64,000 bases of DNA from Pseudotabrizicola algicola (GTDB lineage: Bacteria > Pseudomonadota > Alphaproteobacteria > Rhodobacterales > Rhodobacteraceae). The DNA lies in NCBI RefSeq assembly GCF_010915705.1, contig NZ_JAAIKE010000003.1:310001-374000 (forward strand), written 5' to 3'. The notes under the pieces are model-generated. The model was not told the origin of the DNA, did not search any database, and was given only the letters and a program-made list of their open reading frames with translations. Made by a program: the position numbers and the translations under genes. How positions within the stretch are numbered: position 1 is the first letter of the stretch; the number at the start of each line of letters is the position of its first letter. Below are positions 46,529 through 56,749 of the stretch, in pieces.

Positions 46529-47935
46529 ATGCCCGTAGGAAACGCGCTCGCCTTTTTCATGCTGGCCATATGGCCGGTGGTTTCGTGGATATTCTTCACG
46601 AAAATGCCTCCGGCACGCGCGCTGATCTGGACCATCCTCGGGGCCTATATGCTCTTGCCTCCGGTGGTGGCGATCGATCTGCCGCTGGTGCCGGATATCG
46701 ACAAATACGCGGCGGGCAGCCTCGCGGCGCTGGTGGCGGTGCTGTTCCTGCTGCGCAAGCGGTTCGGGCTGTGGCCCGACGCGATGCTGGGGCGCGGGCT
46801 GATCCTGCTTTACCTCATCAGCCCCTTTGCCACGGTGATGACCAACACGGACCCGATCTGGTTTCCCGAACGCACGCTGCCCGCCTTGCGCCTCTATGAC
46901 AGTCTGGCCGTCGTCGGCACGCAGTTCATCGCGCTGATCCCCTTCTTTCTGGGCCGCCGCTTTCTGGGCAGCGAACAGGCCATGCGGGCGCTGGTCGTCG
47001 CACTGGTGGTGGCGGGGCTGATCTACTCGCTGCCCATGCTGCTCGAGGCGCGCATCTCGCCCCAGTTGAACCTCTGGGTCTACGGCTTCTTCCAGCATGA
47101 TTTCAGCCAAGCCATCCGCTTTGGCGGATTCCGCCCTTTCGTGTTCATGCCGCACGGGCTGTGGGTCGCCTTCTTTGCCCTGATGTGCTTCATCGCGGCG
47201 GTCACGCTGTTCCGCATCGGTCCTGCCGCGGCGCGCCCGCGCTATCTGGTACTGGCGCTCTATCTTCTGGTTGTGCTGCTCTATTGCCGCAGCGCGGGGC
47301 CGCTCATCTATGCGCTGCTGCTGGTGCCGATGGTCACGCTGCTTTCGCGGCGGATGCAGGTGCTGCTGGCGGGGCTCATGGTGCTGGTGGTCATCACCTA
47401 TCCGCTGCTGCGCGGCCTGCATCTGGTGCCGGTCGATGACATCCTGAACCTCGCGCTCGGCCTCAACCCCGAACGCGGGGCCTCGCTGCAATTCCGTATC
47501 CTGAACGAAGAACTGCTGCTCGACCGCGCGGCAGAGCGGCCCTGGTTCGGCTGGGGGCTCTACGGGCGGGGGCTGATGCACGACCCGATCACGGGCCAGA
47601 TCAACGTGATCGCCGATGGCGGCTGGATCATCACGCTCGGCACCTTCGGCTGGGCCGGTTACATCGCCGAATTCGGGCTGCTGGCGCTGCCGATCCTGTT
47701 GCTCGCCCGCGAGGCGCTGCGCCAACCCGGATCGGCGCTTTCCCCCTTCGCCTGCGCCGTGGCACTGATCCTTGCGGTCAATCTGGTGGATCTTCTGCCC
47801 AATGACACGCAGATTCCCTTCACATGGCTGATGGCAGGGGCGGTGCTGGGCTATGCCGAGGCGTTGCGCGCCCGCTGGAAGTCCGGTCATCTGCCTGCCG
47901 CGGCACAGTTGCAACCAGGGCGGACCGTGCTGTGA
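46529..47935 (+). CDS. O-antigen ligase/polymerase-like membrane protein
   Basis: A 468-aa polytopic protein with ten or more membrane helices. A large soluble loop late in the sequence (VPVDDILNLALGLNPERGAS and RAAERPWFGWGLYGRG) has the WzyC/WaaL-type pattern, including the PWFGWG stretch before a periplasmic loop. Proteins of this class join or polymerise sugar-lipid units on the outer face of the inner membrane. Start chosen at 46529 (alternative 46475); neither has a good ribosome site. It is the first gene of the cluster and overlaps the next start (GTGA). Confidence 0.82.
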   Translation: MPVGNALAFFMLAIWPVVSWIFFTKMPPARALIWTILGAYMLLPPVVAIDLPLVPDIDKYAAGSLAALVAVLFLLRKRFGLWPDAMLGRGLILLYLISPFATVMTNTDPIWFPERTLPALRLYDSLAVVGTQFIALIPFFLGRRFLGSEQAMRALVVALVVAGLIYSLPMLLEARISPQLNLWVYGFFQHDFSQAIRFGGFRPFVFMPHGLWVAFFALMCFIAAVTLFRIGPAAARPRYLVLALYLLVVLLYCRSAGPLIYALLLVPMVTLLSRRMQVLLAGLMVLVVITYPLLRGLHLVPVDDILNLALGLNPERGASLQFRILNEELLLDRAAERPWFGWGLYGRGLMHDPITGQINVIADGGWIITLGTFGWAGYIAEFGLLALPILLLAREALRQPGSALSPFACAVALILAVNLVDLLPNDTQIPFTWLMAGAVLGYAEALRARWKSGHLPAAAQLQPGRTVL

Positions 47936-49218
47936 CGCGCCGCCTGCGCGTCCTTCTGCTGGCCGAGGCGGCAAACCCCGAATGGGTGTCGGTGCCGCTG
48001 GTGGGCTGGTCGCTGGCCCGTGCGCTGGCCGAGGTGGCCGATGTGCATGTGGTGACGCAGGTGCGCAACCGCGACGCCTTCCTGCGCGCGGGGCTGGTCG
48101 AGGGGCGCGACTTTACCGCCATCGATTCCGAGGCGCTGGCAGGGCCCCTTTGGAAGCTGGGCACCTTCCTGTCGGGCGGGCGCGGCGGCTGGACGATCCA
48201 GCAGGCGGTGGCAACGATCAGCTATCCCTATTTCGAACATCTGGTCTGGAAGCGGTTCGGTCCGGACATCCGCGCCGGGCGCTATGATGTGGTGCACCGC
48301 ATCACCCCGCTGTCTCCTGTGCAGCAAAGCCCGATTGCGGCGAAGTGCCGTGCCGCAGGGGTGCCATTCGTGCTGGGGCCGATCAACGGCGGCGTGCCTT
48401 GGCCCAAAGGCTTCGAGGCCGAGATGAAGCGCGAGCGCGAATGGCTGTCAAAGGTGCGGGGCCTCTACCGCGCGCTGCCGGGGCGGCGGTCCACCTTGCG
48501 CGCCGATGCCATACTGGCCGGATCGCGCCAGACCCTGCGCGACATTCCCGCGCGCCACCATGACAGGGTGATCTACCTGCCCGAGAATGCGATTGACCCC
48601 GCGCGGTTCAATGCGCGGGCGCTGCATGGCGGGCCGGGGCCGATGCGCGCCTGTTTCATCGGGCGTCTGGTGCCGCTCAAGGGGGTCGACATGCTGATCG
48701 CCGCTGCCGCCCCCCTCTTGCGCGACGGCAGGCTGGTGCTCGAGATCATCGGCGATGGTGACATGATGGCCCCCTTGCGCGCGCAGGCGGCAGAGTTCGG
48801 AGGCGGGGTGATCTTCCACGGCTGGAAGGCGCATGCCGAGGTGCAGGACATTGCCGCCCGCTGCCAGCTTCTGGCCTTTCCTTCCATCCGCGAATTCGGC
48901 GGCGGTGTGGTGCTCGAGGCGATGGCGCTGGGCCTTGCGCCGGTTGTCGTCGACTACGCCGGCCCCGCCGAACTGGTCACCGATGCGACCGGCTGGAAGG
49001 TGCCGATCACGGGGCGCGCGGGCGTGATCGCGGGGCTGGCCGCGCGTCTGGCGTGGTGCGTCGATCACCCCGCCGAGGTTGCTGCCAAGGGCGAGGCTGC
49101 CCGCGCGCGGGTGCAGGCGCTGTTCACATGGGAACGCAAGGCCGAACAGGTCCTCGGCATCTATCACTGGATTGTGACCCCGGACCGCCCGAAACCGGAC
49201 CCCTTCGGGCAGGAATAA
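47932..49218 (+). CDS. Family 4 (GT4) glycosyltransferase
   Basis: A 428-aa GT-B enzyme. The GTG start at 47932 overlaps the previous stop. The N-terminal acceptor domain begins RLRVLLLAEAANPEWVSVPL. The C-terminal nucleotide-sugar domain has FIGRLVPLKGVDMLIAAAA, LEIIGDGDMMAPLR and the donor motif SIREFGGGVVLEAMALG followed by PVVVDYAGP, the EX7E-type region of GT4. Soluble or peripheral. It probably adds a sugar to the lipid or polyketide made by the cluster. Confidence 0.9.
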   Translation: MTRRLRVLLLAEAANPEWVSVPLVGWSLARALAEVADVHVVTQVRNRDAFLRAGLVEGRDFTAIDSEALAGPLWKLGTFLSGGRGGWTIQQAVATISYPYFEHLVWKRFGPDIRAGRYDVVHRITPLSPVQQSPIAAKCRAAGVPFVLGPINGGVPWPKGFEAEMKREREWLSKVRGLYRALPGRRSTLRADAILAGSRQTLRDIPARHHDRVIYLPENAIDPARFNARALHGGPGPMRACFIGRLVPLKGVDMLIAAAAPLLRDGRLVLEIIGDGDMMAPLRAQAAEFGGGVIFHGWKAHAEVQDIAARCQLLAFPSIREFGGGVVLEAMALGLAPVVVDYAGPAELVTDATGWKVPITGRAGVIAGLAARLAWCVDHPAEVAAKGEAARARVQALFTWERKAEQVLGIYHWIVTPDRPKPDPFGQE

Positions 49219-49296
49219 GTCAGCCCCGGTTCCTTATTTTAGCCAAGTTTGCTACATACCAAACGGGTCTTGATTGTCTGCCGAGTGTTTTTCCTG

Positions 49297-52200
49297 ATGC
49301 CCGATTCCCTGATCCCGCCCGATCTTTCAGACACCGACATCGCGATTGTCGGCATGGCGGCGCATCTTCCGGGCGCGGACGATATTTCGACCTATTGGCA
49401 GAATCTGCGCGGCGGGATCGAGTCGATCAAGGTGCTCGACGAAGCCACCCTGCTGGCAGCAGGGGAATCGCCCGCACGTCTGGCGCGCCCCAATTACGTG
49501 CCCGCCGCCGCGCTGCTTGACGGGTTCGAACAGTTCGACGCCGAGTTTTTCGGCTTTTCCCCCAAAGAAGCCGCCATCCTCGACCCCCAGCACCGCCAGT
49601 TCCTCGAAGTGGCATGGGAGGCACTTGAGAACGCGGGCCACCCGCCAGAGCGGTTTTCCGGCCCCATCGGGGTCTGGGCGGGCTGCGGCATGGGGTCGTA
49701 TTTCTACTTCAACCTCTGCTCGCACCGCGATCTGGTCGATCAGACCGGCATGTTCCTTCTGCGCCATACCGGCAATGACAAGGATTTTCTGGCCACCCGC
49801 GTCAGCCATATCCTCGACCTCAAGGGGCCGAGCATCAATGTGCAGACCGCCTGTTCCACCAGCCTCGTGGCGGTGCATTACGCGGCGCAGGCGCTGCTCA
49901 ATGGCGAATGTGACATGGCTCTTGCGGGGGGCGTCACCATCGAACTGCCCCATGCGCGCGGCTATCTCTATACCGAAGGCGAAATCCTGTCGCCCGATGG
50001 CCATTGCCACGCCTTCGACCACCGCGCGCAAGGCACCGTCTTCGGCTCGGGCGCGGGCTGCGTCGTGCTGCGCCGCGCAGCGGATGCGGTGCGCGATGGC
50101 GACCACATCTGGGCCATCATCAAGGGTTCTGCGGTGAACAATGACGGCGCGGCCAAGGCGGGCTATCTCGCCCCCTCGGTCGACGGTCAGGCCCGCTGCA
50201 TCGCCGAGGCGCAGGCGGTGGCGGGGGTCAGCGCCGACACCGTCACCTACGTCGAATGTCACGGCACCGGCACCTATCTGGGCGACCCGATCGAGGTGGC
50301 GGCCCTTACCGCCGCCTTCCGCGAAACCACCGATGCCGTGGGCCATTGCCGCATCGGCAGCGTCAAGACCAACATCGGCCATCTCGACACCGCCGCAGGG
50401 GTGGCCAGCCTCATCAAGGTGGCGCTGGCGCTGCACCACCGCGAACTGCCGCCCAGCCTCGGCTACGAAGCGCCCAATCCGGCCATCGACTTCGAAACCT
50501 CGCCCTTCCGCGTGAATGACCGCCTGTCGCCTTGGTCCGCGCCCCTGCGCCGCGCCGGGGTCAACAGCCTTGGCGTCGGCGGCACCAATGCCCATGCCGT
50601 GCTGGAGGAGGCCCCGCCGCGCCCCGCTTCCGCGCAAAGCGACTGGCCCTTCCAGCCGCTGGTGCTGTCGGCGCGCAGCAAATCCGCGCTCGATGCCGCC
50701 AGCACCCGCCTTGCGCAGCATCTGCGCGCCAACCCCGATCAGCCGCTCGCCGATGTCGCCTTTACGCTGAAGGAAGGCCGCCGCGCCTTTGACAAGCGCC
50801 GCGTGCTGGTGGCCGAAACCCATGCGCAAGCCGCCGAGATACTGGAAAGCGGCGATCCGCGCCGGATCTTCACCCATGACCATCTGGGCGACGACCCCGA
50901 GGTGGTGTTCATGTTCCCCGGCGGCGGCGCGCAATATGCGGGCATGGCGCGCGACCTGTATGAGACGGAACCCGTCTTCGCCGACTGGATGGATCGCGGC
51001 CTTGCGGTGCTGGAGCCGAAGCTCGACTATGACATCCGCGCGCTCTGGCTGCCCGCGCCGGGGGCCGAGGCGGCGGCGACCGAGGCGCTCAAGCGCCCCT
51101 CGGTGCAACTGCCGCTCATCATGATCACCGAATACGCGCTGGCCAAACTCTTCGAGTCATGGGGCGTGACCCCGACGGCGCTGGTCGGCCATTCGATGGG
51201 CGAAAACACCGCCGCCGCCCTCGCGGGCGTGATGTCCTTCGAAGATTGCATCGGCCTCGTCCACCTGCGCGGCACGCTGTTTGATACGATCGCGCCCGGC
51301 GGCATGCTCTCGGTGCCGCTGTCGGAGGAAAACCTTCGCAAGACCCTGTCCCGCCTCGGCTATTCTCTGCCAGAGACCGCCAGTGCTGCGCCCCTGGTTC
51401 CCGAACCACTGGCGACGGGGCAGGCCCGCCGTCCGACGGCGCAACTGGACATCGCCTCGGTCAATGCGCCCGACCTCTGCGTCCTCTCCGGCCCCGATGC
51501 CACCCTCGCCACCCTTGCCGCCTCCCTCGCCGCCGAGGGGATCGAGACCCAGCGCATCGCCATCGACATCGCCGCCCATTCCGCCATGCTGGAGCCGATC
51601 CTCCGGCGCTTCGGCGACTACCTGCGCTCTATCGCGCTCAATGCGCCCGATGTCCCGATCATCTCCAACCGCACCGGCGCGGAACTCACGGCGGCGCAGG
51701 CGACCGACCCCGAATACTGGGTCCAGCACCTGCGCAACACCGTGCATTTCCGCGCCTGCATGGCCACGCTGACCGCCACTCCGGGGCGGGTCTATGTGGA
51801 AATGGGGCCGGGGCGGGCGCTGTCCTCGCTCGCGCAGGCAAACGGGGTTGCGTCGGGTCAGGTGATTCCGGCCCTGCGCCACCCCGACCAGCGCATGGCG
51901 GATGACGCATGGCACATGGTCACCCTCGCGCGGCTCTGGGCCTGCGGGGTGGCGATCGACTGGGACCAGATCTGGGGCGACGCCCCGCGCCAGCGGGTGC
52001 CGCTTCCGGGCTATGCTTTCCAGCGCAAACCCTATTTCATCGCCCCCGCCCTTGGTCAGACGCCCGAGGAACAGCCGCTGCCTGCCCGTATCGACGATCT
52101 GTCGGCATGGGGCTGGCGGCCCCAGTGGCGGCCCGTGGCGGCGGGTTTCGATGTCGATGACCTGCCCGACGCCCCGCCGGAAACATGGCTGGTGTTCCTC

Positions 52201-55200
52201 GATGACACCGGCCTTTGCGCATCGGTGGCCGACCGTCTGGCGCAGGCGGGGCACCGCGTGGTGCGGGTCCGCGCAGGCGATGCCTTTGCCCGCGACGCGC
52301 AGGGCGACTACCGCCTGTCGCCCGAACGCGGGCGCGAAGGCTATGACGCGCTGATCCGCGATCTGGTGGCGCGCGGTCTGGCCCCGTCGCGCATCCTGCA
52401 TGGCTGGCTTGTGACCGCGCGCGAAACCTTCCGTCCCGGCTCCAGCTTCCTGCACCGCAACATCGAGCAGGGCTTCTACGCGCTGATGTTCCTCGGTCAG
52501 GCACTGGCCGAGGAAAACCTGCCGCGCCCGATCCGGCTGACCGTGCTCACCACTGGCGCGGCGCGGGTGCGGGACGAGGTGCTGGCCTATCCCGAAAAGG
52601 CGATGGTCCTCGGTCCCGCCCGCGTGATCCCGCGCGAGGTGCCGGGGGTGCAGGTCGGCCTGCTCGATCTGGGGCCGGATGCCCCGGCGGAAGTGGTGCT
52701 CGAAGAGGTGCTGTCCGACACGCCCGCCATCGCCGCATGGCGCAAGGGGCGGCGCTATCAGGCGGGGGTAAAGCCGGTGGCCCTGCCCGAAAGCGGGCTG
52801 ACGCTTCCCACGGGCGCGCATGTGCTGATCACCGGCGGCTTTGGTGGCATTGGCCTGACCGTGGCCGAAGATATGATCCGCCGCTTCGGTGTCAGGATCA
52901 CGCTGATCGCGCGCAGACCCCTGCCGGAACGCGGGCTCTGGCCCGCGGTTCTGGCCAAGGCCGCGCCGGGCGATCCGCTGGCGCGGCGCATCCTTGCCCT
53001 GCAACGGCTGGAGGCCTTGGGCGGCGCGGTGCTGGTCGCCCGCGCCGATGTGGCCAATGTCGATGAGATGCAGGCCGCCCGCACGGCAGGCGAAACCTGC
53101 TTTGGGCCCGTTCATGCGGTGATCCATGCGGCGGGTGTGGTCGATGACGGCCCGCTGCTGGTGAAAACCCCGGCCGAGGTCGAAGAGGTCTTCGCCCCCA
53201 AACTCCACGGCACGCAGGTGCTCGAACGTCTGTTCCCCGACGGGTCCATCGCGCTTCTGGTGCTGTTCTCCTCCACCTCCACGGTGACGGGGCCGGCGGG
53301 GCAGATCGACTATGTGGCGGCCAACGAATACCTCAACGCCTATGCCAAGCACCGCGCGGGCGGCAAGACCCGCGTGGTGGCGCTCAACTGGGGCATCTGG
53401 CAGGGCGTCGGGATGGCGGCCGAGGCGCTGGCCGACCGTGCGGGGCGGGTGGAATCCCCGCGCGTGCCGCTTGCAGCGCCAATGCTGGACGAATCCGGCT
53501 TTGACCGCGACGGCAACCGTGTGTTCCATGCGCGCTACGGGCTTGACCGCTGGGTGCTGGACGGGCACCGCACCAAGGATGGCACCGCGCTGATCCCCGG
53601 CACCGGCTATCTGGAGGTGATGGCCGAGGCTTGGGCCGCCCAGGGCGAAGGCGATGCTTTCGAGATCCGCGATCTGACCTTCTTCCGCGCGCTGGATGTG
53701 GGCGATGAACCGCGCCCCGTGCGCGCGCGCCTTCAGCGCAGCGACGAAGGCTACGGGTTCGAATTGCACTCGGGCCTGATGGTCAAGGGCCGCACCGGCT
53801 GGCTCCTGCATGCGTCGGCGCGGCTGATGCCCTTGGCAGGGACCGCGCCCCGGCTTGATGTGGCGGCCCTTTCCTCGCGCCTGCCCGCGCCCGAGGTGGG
53901 CGCGGGGCTGGTCAGCCCGCAAGAGGCGCATCTCGATTTCGGTCCGCGCTGGCGGGTGCTGACCTCGCGCAGTCTGGGGCAGGGCGAGGGCTTGGCCCAT
54001 CTGGCCTTGCCCGACGCCTTTGCCGCCGAACCCGATCAGGGCTGGCGCATCCACCCCGCGCTGATGGACCTTGCGACGGGCTGGGCCATGGGGCTGATCG
54101 ACGGCTACACGCCCGACGCGCTCTGGGTGCCGGTTTCTTATGCGCGGGTGCGCGTCTATCGCCCGCTGCCCGCCCGCATCGTCAGCCACATGCGCAACGC
54201 CGCCGCCAATACGGCGGCGCGCGGCAGCGCCAGCTTTGACGTGACGCTCGCCACGCCCGATGGCGAGGTCTGCATCGAGGTCGAAGGCTTCACCATGCAC
54301 CGGCTGGACGGCGGCCTGCGCCTGACGCCCCCCGATCCGCGCGGCCTCGAGGTGGATGCCGTGCAGACCCGCGCAAGCTCGCCCGCCGAGGAACGCCTGC
54401 TGCATGCCTTCTCGCAAGGCATCCGCCCCGAGGAGGGGGCCGAGGCCTTTGGCCGCGCGGTGGCGCTGGGGCAAAGCCAGATCATCGTCTCCTCGCTCGA
54501 CCTGCCCGCGCTGATCCGCGCGGCGGCGGTGGCGGAGGAGACACGCAGCGAAGGCACCAGTTTCGAGCGCCCCGATCTGGACAGCGCCTATGTAGAGCCA
54601 CGCAATGACATCGAGCGCACTCTTGTGGGGTTCTGGCAGGACCTCTTGGGCGTCGCCCGCGTCGGGGTCGAGGACAGCTTCTTCGACCTTGGCGGCCACA
54701 GCCTGATTGCGGTGCGCCTGTTTGCGATGGTCAAAAAGGCCTACCGCGTCGACTTCCCGATCTCGGTCCTGTTCGAGGCCCCCACCATCGCCGCCTGCGC
54801 GCGTCTGATCGAAGACCAGATCGGCCCGCAGGACAGCGGGGAAGGGGCAGGGCCCGACGGTGCGGCAGAGCCGCGCGCGCCGCAGCGCCGCTTCACCCAT
54901 ATCGTGCCGATGCACAAGGGCGAGGGGCGCGGCGATGGCGGTGCCAAGACGCCGTTCTTCCTTGTGGCGGGCATGTTCGGCAATGTGCTCAACCTGCGCC
55001 ATCTGGCACAACTTCTGGGCGGCGACCGGCCCTTCTACGGGTTGCAGGCGCGCGGTCTTTATGGCGACGCGCAGCCGCATGCCGATTTCGTCACCGCCGC
55101 CCGCGACTACATCGCGGAAATGCGGCAGGTGCAGCCCGTTGGCCCCTATCTCTTGGGTGGCTTCTCGGGCGGCGGTCTGATCGCATGGGAAATCGCCCGC

Positions 55201-55743
55201 CAGCTCGAGGCAGAGGGAGAAGCGGTGCCGCTGGTCGTGCTGCTCGACACGCCGGTGCCGATGCGGCCCCAGCTGTCCAAGCTGGACAAGCTGATGATCC
55301 GCGCCGCCGAACTGCGCGCCGAAGGGCCGGCTTTCTTCGCCCGCTGGTGGCGCGAGAAACAGGCATGGAAACGCGCGCAAGGCGCGCAGACCACCGACGA
55401 GGGCGCCTTCCACAACGCCGCGATCGAGGCCGCCTTCCGCGCCGCCCTGCCGCTCTACCAGATGGCCCCGCGTCAGGGGGCCACCGTGCTGTTCCGCCCC
55501 GCGCTCGACAGGCGCTGGCAGGTGACCGGCGGGCGCTGGGTCAGCACCGCACGCGAATTCGTGTTCCCCGACAATGACCTGGGCCAATTCGCCCCGGCGC
55601 TGGACGTGATCGAGGTGCCGGGCGACCATGACAGCATGGTGCTGGAGCCGAATGTGCGGGTGCTGTCCGCCCGCCTGCGCGCGGTGATCGAAGCGGCAGA
55701 AGGCACCGCGCCGGTGGCGTGGCTGGCCGCAGCGGCGGAATAG
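49297..55743 (+). CDS. Type I polyketide synthase, KS-AT-KR-DH-ACP-TE
   Basis: A 2,148-aa single-module megasynthase. KS (about 10-430) has the catalytic triad Cys186 (TACSTSL), His322 (ECHGTGT) and His362 (TNIGH). AT (about 540-860) has Ser633 in GHSMGE; its specificity site reads IAAHS, neither the HAFH malonyl nor the YASH methylmalonyl form. KR (about 1170-1380) has GGFGGIG and a B-type-like VDD. DH follows the KR: His1424 in DGHRTKDGTALIPG and Asp1591 in HPALMD. ACP has Ser1802 in LGGHSL; TE has Ser1957 in GGFSGGG. No ER or methyltransferase is seen. ATG 49297 is the best start, though without a clear ribosome site. Confidence 0.93.
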   Translation: MPDSLIPPDLSDTDIAIVGMAAHLPGADDISTYWQNLRGGIESIKVLDEATLLAAGESPARLARPNYVPAAALLDGFEQFDAEFFGFSPKEAAILDPQHRQFLEVAWEALENAGHPPERFSGPIGVWAGCGMGSYFYFNLCSHRDLVDQTGMFLLRHTGNDKDFLATRVSHILDLKGPSINVQTACSTSLVAVHYAAQALLNGECDMALAGGVTIELPHARGYLYTEGEILSPDGHCHAFDHRAQGTVFGSGAGCVVLRRAADAVRDGDHIWAIIKGSAVNNDGAAKAGYLAPSVDGQARCIAEAQAVAGVSADTVTYVECHGTGTYLGDPIEVAALTAAFRETTDAVGHCRIGSVKTNIGHLDTAAGVASLIKVALALHHRELPPSLGYEAPNPAIDFETSPFRVNDRLSPWSAPLRRAGVNSLGVGGTNAHAVLEEAPPRPASAQSDWPFQPLVLSARSKSALDAASTRLAQHLRANPDQPLADVAFTLKEGRRAFDKRRVLVAETHAQAAEILESGDPRRIFTHDHLGDDPEVVFMFPGGGAQYAGMARDLYETEPVFADWMDRGLAVLEPKLDYDIRALWLPAPGAEAAATEALKRPSVQLPLIMITEYALAKLFESWGVTPTALVGHSMGENTAAALAGVMSFEDCIGLVHLRGTLFDTIAPGGMLSVPLSEENLRKTLSRLGYSLPETASAAPLVPEPLATGQARRPTAQLDIASVNAPDLCVLSGPDATLATLAASLAAEGIETQRIAIDIAAHSAMLEPILRRFGDYLRSIALNAPDVPIISNRTGAELTAAQATDPEYWVQHLRNTVHFRACMATLTATPGRVYVEMGPGRALSSLAQANGVASGQVIPALRHPDQRMADDAWHMVTLARLWACGVAIDWDQIWGDAPRQRVPLPGYAFQRKPYFIAPALGQTPEEQPLPARIDDLSAWGWRPQWRPVAAGFDVDDLPDAPPETWLVFLDDTGLCASVADRLAQAGHRVVRVRAGDAFARDAQGDYRLSPERGREGYDALIRDLVARGLAPSRILHGWLVTARETFRPGSSFLHRNIEQGFYALMFLGQALAEENLPRPIRLTVLTTGAARVRDEVLAYPEKAMVLGPARVIPREVPGVQVGLLDLGPDAPAEVVLEEVLSDTPAIAAWRKGRRYQAGVKPVALPESGLTLPTGAHVLITGGFGGIGLTVAEDMIRRFGVRITLIARRPLPERGLWPAVLAKAAPGDPLARRILALQRLEALGGAVLVARADVANVDEMQAARTAGETCFGPVHAVIHAAGVVDDGPLLVKTPAEVEEVFAPKLHGTQVLERLFPDGSIALLVLFSSTSTVTGPAGQIDYVAANEYLNAYAKHRAGGKTRVVALNWGIWQGVGMAAEALADRAGRVESPRVPLAAPMLDESGFDRDGNRVFHARYGLDRWVLDGHRTKDGTALIPGTGYLEVMAEAWAAQGEGDAFEIRDLTFFRALDVGDEPRPVRARLQRSDEGYGFELHSGLMVKGRTGWLLHASARLMPLAGTAPRLDVAALSSRLPAPEVGAGLVSPQEAHLDFGPRWRVLTSRSLGQGEGLAHLALPDAFAAEPDQGWRIHPALMDLATGWAMGLIDGYTPDALWVPVSYARVRVYRPLPARIVSHMRNAAANTAARGSASFDVTLATPDGEVCIEVEGFTMHRLDGGLRLTPPDPRGLEVDAVQTRASSPAEERLLHAFSQGIRPEEGAEAFGRAVALGQSQIIVSSLDLPALIRAAAVAEETRSEGTSFERPDLDSAYVEPRNDIERTLVGFWQDLLGVARVGVEDSFFDLGGHSLIAVRLFAMVKKAYRVDFPISVLFEAPTIAACARLIEDQIGPQDSGEGAGPDGAAEPRAPQRRFTHIVPMHKGEGRGDGGAKTPFFLVAGMFGNVLNLRHLAQLLGGDRPFYGLQARGLYGDAQPHADFVTAARDYIAEMRQVQPVGPYLLGGFSGGGLIAWEIARQLEAEGEAVPLVVLLDTPVPMRPQLSKLDKLMIRAAELRAEGPAFFARWWREKQAWKRAQGAQTTDEGAFHNAAIEAAFRAALPLYQMAPRQGATVLFRPALDRRWQVTGGRWVSTAREFVFPDNDLGQFAPALDVIEVPGDHDSMVLEPNVRVLSARLRAVIEAAEGTAPVAWLAAAAE

Positions 55744-55744
55744 C

Positions 55745-56749
55745 ATGGCCCGCGTGTTGACGGTCATCCTGAACTGGCGGACGGCGCAGATGACCCTGCG
55801 CGCCGCCGAGGCCGCGCTGATCGCGATGCACGGCATCGAGGGCGCGCTGGTGATCGTCGACAACGACTCCGGCGATGGCAGTTTCGAGGTGATGGCCGCC
55901 GAAGTCGCGGCGCGCGGCTGGGATCATGGCCCCCACCGCGTGCGGGTGCTGCAATCGGGGCGCAACGGCGGCTTTGGCGCGGGCAACAACTTCGGCATCC
56001 GCGCCGGTCTGCCGGATGGCACGCCGCCCGATTACGTCTATCTGCTGAACTCCGACGCCTTTCCCGCGCCGGATGCCATTGCCGCCCTGCTTGCCCATCT
56101 GGAAAACCACCCCGACACAGGCTTTGCCGGCAGCCACATCCACGGCGAGGATGGCACGCCGCACCACACCGCCTTCCGCTTTCCTTCCATCGCGGGGGAA
56201 TTTGAACAGGCCGCGCGGTTCGGCCCGATCTCGCGCCTGCTGCGCCGCGCCATCGTCGCCCCGCCCTTGCCGCAGGTTACGGGCCGGGTCGACTGGCTGG
56301 CGGGGGCCAGCCTGATGATGCGCCGCAGCGTGCTCGACCGGATCGGCCTCTTCGATGAAACCTTCTTTCTCTATTTCGAGGAAACCGAGCTTTGCCTGCG
56401 CGCGGCGCGGGCGGGCTGGCCCACCGATTACGTGGTCGAAAGCCGCGTCGCGCATATCGGCTCTGCCTCCACCGGAATGAAGGGCTGGCAGCGGATTCCC
56501 CGCTTCTGGCTCGACTCGCGCCTCTATTACTACGCCAAATCGCATGGCCGCGCCTATGCGCTGGCCGCGACGGCGGCGCATGTGGCGGGCGGCCTGATCT
56601 GGCGCGCGCGTGCGTTGATTCAGCGCAAGGATTTCATCGATCCCGCGCATTACCTTGGCGATATGTCGGCCCATGCGGCGGCATGGGCGCTGTCCGGGTT
56701 CCGGCCCGTGGCGCAGGGAGAGGCCGCAGCGGCGGCGAGGAGAGTGTGA
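55745..56749 (+). CDS. Family 2 (GT2) glycosyltransferase
   Basis: A 334-aa GT-A enzyme resembling rhamnosyltransferases. Family motifs are [53 protein letters not shown] (the DxD-like metal site) and [26 protein letters not shown] followed by [10 protein letters not shown]. Starts one base after the PKS stop and overlaps the NRPS start by one base, so it is tightly coupled between the two megasynthases. Confidence 0.92.
   Translation: MARVLTVILNWRTAQMTLRAAEAALIAMHGIEGALVIVDNDSGDGSFEVMAAEVAARGWDHGPHRVRVLQSGRNGGFGAGNNFGIRAGLPDGTPPDYVYLLNSDAFPAPDAIAALLAHLENHPDTGFAGSHIHGEDGTPHHTAFRFPSIAGEFEQAARFGPISRLLRRAIVAPPLPQVTGRVDWLAGASLMMRRSVLDRIGLFDETFFLYFEETELCLRAARAGWPTDYVVESRVAHIGSASTGMKGWQRIPRFWLDSRLYYYAKSHGRAYALAATAAHVAGGLIWRARALIQRKDFIDPAHYLGDMSAHAAAWALSGFRPVAQGEAAAAARRV

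Noticed and set aside
51157-55863. 1,568-aa open frame on the minus strand opposite the PKS.
   Set aside because: High G+C removes stop codons; the translation is His/Arg/Gly-rich without any domain, while the plus frame has every PKS motif in order.
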